The notes under the pieces: model-generated
Databases searched by the model: none
Seen by the model: only the letters and a program-made list of their open reading frames with translations
Told to the model about the DNA's origin: nothing
Shown here: piece by piece, positions 61,339 through 64,000 of the stretch
Numbering within the stretch: position 1 is the first letter of the stretch
Layout: the number at the start of each line of letters is the position of its first letter
Origin: Brugia malayi
Lineage: Eukaryota > Nematoda > Chromadorea > Rhabditida > Onchocercidae
Length of the DNA: 64,000 bases
Direction of reading: 5' to 3'
Assembly (NCBI RefSeq): GCF_000002995.4
Contig: NW_025062477.1
Span: forward strand, 1-64,000
Made by a program: the position numbers and the translations under genes

Positions 61339-61340
<2 letters not shown>
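59089..61340. other. Intergenic DNA with a GC-richer island
   Basis: 59190-59620 is less AT-rich than its surroundings and holds two overlapping plus-strand ORFs (59198-59521 and 59484-59747). The second reads VSVEFRPKYVPLPTRICKSL and so looks partly exon-like, but I see no joined model. The minus-strand 112-codon ORF at 60362-60700 has no splice or family support. Confidence 0.4.
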
Positions 61341-61398
<58 letters not shown>

Positions 61399-61496
61399 TA
61401 TTAACACTAATAATAATAATAACAAATAATGATAATAATAATAGTAATGGCAATAATAATAACGGTAATAATAATGATCAAAATAATAATAATCCA
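61341..61496. repeat. (TAA)n microsatellite
   Basis: Perfect TAA repeat at 61341-61393 (about 17 units), continuing as an interrupted AAT tract to about 61496. The isoleucine/tyrosine-rich reverse ORF over it is an artefact. Confidence 0.95.
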
Positions 61497-63951
61497 ATAT
61501 TTCCTGATTCAGTGAATTGCCTTGTTTTAATTTGCATTAGTAACACAATGATCCATAACTATGGTAGTGCGGGTAGAAATGGACTTGAAAACAGGAGGTA
61601 TTAGGTTTTATAAAATTGGAGCAAATGTTCGAGCAGTCATTAAGAGGTAACTCTTCAGAGACACCTGGAACAGCTGCTGAGTGCGCACTTTATCTTTGCG
61701 CATTTTATCATCTCTGATCAATAAATGATTCACTTTTATCACTTCTGATCAGTAAATAATAGTCATAGTAAAATGTCTGAGTATTGTTCAAGTCGAGATT
61801 CAGATTGCAGATGAATTTGATTATATTAACTGTCATTTCATGCACTCTAGTAACTAGTAACTAACATTTTCTTCCTCAAATTAAAACTTTGACAACATTT
61901 CATCTATTTCAATTCAACTTACGTCAAAAAATACTGAAAATTTTTCGAATTTCCAAAGTCTTCGCATTCTAACAAAAGCAAGCCAATTATAACTAAACTT
62001 ATACCATAACCAATTTAAAATTTTTTAACAATGCAACAAATTTCATCTTACATTATCGAAAATTTTTTCGATAAGTAAAACATCGCGCACAGTAATTCTG
62101 TTGCTTAGCTCTCCTCAGAGGTTTCATGGATCGGTTATCCTGCGCTAATTTGCTACTATGCTAATTATTACGATGGATAGGTTTTAAGGCAGGAAATGCG
62201 AGACAGCTTTTACACTAATGCTTAGTTGATTCGATCGAAGACAGTTATACTTAATCATTTCGTTGCACAGACTGAATAACAAATCGTTGCAGTAATAGAA
62301 TTTGTCTGAATTTTTTTTTTTTCTTTTTTTCTTTTTTTGTTTAGCTAATTTCCTGGATTATTACAGCAAAAGTGAACAATTTGTTATCAAATAAATGAAT
62401 CAAACTAAGAGTTCGCAGATATCTGTGTGAGGATTTTTAGACCGATCGATCAATAATCAATTGCATCAATTGAATTTAAACAGTCTAAGTGTTTGCTTAC
62501 TTTGAGTGCTTCTCTCAGGCATTTAATTTTACTAGTTTTCAGTATTTTTTAATAATTCTGATTAACTCCAAACCTGCAAAAATACAGTTTTCAATGGATT
62601 GTTCGTTTCAGACTGGGTCTATAAGGATAGCAATCGTTGCAAATTTATCGTTGATGAAATGTCATTGTGACGAATGGATCAGCAATGAGATCATTTAGTT
62701 TCGTAATTATTGTCATTAGTGCACATTTTTGCTCATTCCCGTTGTCATCATACTTTTATTTTGTGTCACCAAGATGTCACTGCTGTTATTGTGTTGCGAT
62801 CCTTTATGCTTATCAGCTGCATTATCATCGTTGTTTTCATTGATATTAGTAGTACCATCATTCACAGAAACTATCGATGTGCTGTCATCAAGTAGTGACA
62901 GACGGTGACATCTTTACCTTTAATTGCAAAACCTTCCTTTTAATTACTATACCATACACCTTATCGTCGCTGAATTCCGTCATTTTCACTGCTGCACTTA
63001 TTATGCACCTATCATTAAAGCCGTTGGCGGAAAAGGAAATGGAGCGGTTTTGGTCAGATCCGACACTAATGATAGTATTCAGTTCTGTTAATTGGAATTT
63101 GCTTGATTCTGGTAATGAAATTCATCCATATCAGCAGTCCCTTCTATAGTCTTTTTGCAATTATTTTATTAGAATGATTTACGATTTAACCTGTGGGAAT
63201 ATCAAGTAGGTTTAGCTATTCCGTAACGGTAAAAACGGAGAGATGATGAATAACCTAGCTATTAGTGAGCTAATCGATGTCTGAATTCATTCAAAAAGCA
63301 CTTTCGTTTCAAATTGAAATTCGTTTCTATCCCAGTCCCTTTTCATCAGTATGCTCATGAAATTCTCAATCTTTGCTAACGATGACTTTTATTTTCCTGA
63401 ATGAAATTTACTACTTTTATCATTCCAACATACTTATAGTAATTGGTAGTTTATAGTGTCTCAGAATCAATTACACAAATCTGCGGATCCGGAAACAAAA
63501 TTTTGCATTTTTTTCAAATTGGAAACTTGAAAAATCTTAACTGTCTGTTGCTCTTCTACTGGATGAAGTACACAGGTCATGGTAAGCAAGAATTAAGTAT
63601 TCAGTGATTGAGTGTTCAGTTAGAAAAGAATGGGTGGAAGTGTAAGCGATCAAGCTATCACATGTCGCGAGGAAGAGAAAGGACATTTGGAATTTGAAAT
63701 TCTTTTCAAATTATGCATGCATCAAATGACTCGATATCAATATCCAGCACAGTCCTTAAGCGATCCACCCTCCTTCTCTCTACTTTTGTTGTCGTTCCAA
63801 TTGTCCCTTTGCATTTCTGAGTAGCCAATGCTTTTCTCCTTCCCACTTTCGTTTTGCAAATTTAAAGCTTCCAATTGGTGTCGTGTAGGAATCGTCGCAG
63901 CTGCTGTTGTGCCTAAGTTAATGCTCAGTGCAGTTCTTTCCTCTATGCTTA

Positions 63952-63956
<5 letters not shown>
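61497..63956. other. AT-rich intergenic DNA
   Basis: No gene recognised. The plus-strand ORFs at 62489, 62877 and 63630 lack convincing exon context; the last begins MGGSVSDQ and could be a start exon ending at a GTAAGC donor, but no partner was found. Confidence 0.45.

Positions 63957-63983
<27 letters not shown>
63957..63983. repeat. (CT)n microsatellite
   Basis: About 13 CT units near the right edge of the window. Confidence 0.95.
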
Positions 63984-64000
63984 CACCGATCTCTCCATAC

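Noticed and set aside
61240..61497. Isoleucine/tyrosine-rich ORF
   Set aside because: It is a translation of the (TAA)n microsatellite.

Overview
The window is a piece of a parasitic nematode nuclear genome, most likely a filarial (Onchocercidae) worm. Evidence seen directly: tandem SL1 spliced-leader RNA genes interleaved with 5S rRNA on the same strand; short AT-rich introns with nematode TTTCAG-type acceptors; interstitial copies of the nematode telomere repeat TTAGGC; and decayed bacterial genes (IMP dehydrogenase, an alpha/beta hydrolase, a c-type cytochrome) that read like nuclear Wolbachia transfers. I cannot name the species.

Layout. 1-9470: a 5S/SL1 array, open at the left edge, with 18 SL1 RNA genes but only three full-length 5S genes; other 5S copies are 5'-truncated or reduced to a scrap, and about half of the units (454 bp) have no 5S. 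9471-11090: unique, no gene seen. 11091-20560: a diverged AT-rich satellite (monomer about 310-380 bp) that contains a roughly 2 kb patchwork of bacterial pseudogenes and tRNA-like repeats (12690-14700), a perfect tandem duplication of 1,320 bp period, and two telomere-repeat islands.

22814-34788 (minus): a seven-exon rhodopsin-type neuropeptide GPCR of the nematode DMSR/FMRFamide-receptor kind, with an 8.5 kb first intron. 34.8-42.5 kb: mostly gene-poor, with microsatellites, hairpins and one doubtful small secreted-protein locus. 42567-43366 (minus): the 3' end of an unidentified acidic, probably nuclear protein, with an apparent 1-base frameshift. 44626-50080 (plus): a complete 13-exon gene for the mitochondrial ribosomal PPR protein PTCD3/mS39 (668 aa). 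55994-57035 (plus): a three-exon secreted phospholipase A2-like gene (127 aa), recovered by joining exons. The rest to 64000 is AT-rich intergenic DNA with simple repeats and weak ORFs.

How it fits together: the RNA array would feed trans-splicing (SL1) and translation (5S); PTCD3 serves mitochondrial translation; the GPCR and PLA2-like genes are ordinary signalling and secreted functions. The satellite and bacterial patchwork look like a heterochromatic, perhaps subtelomere-derived, block next to the RNA array. All gene models are hand-built from splice signals and frame, without database searches.
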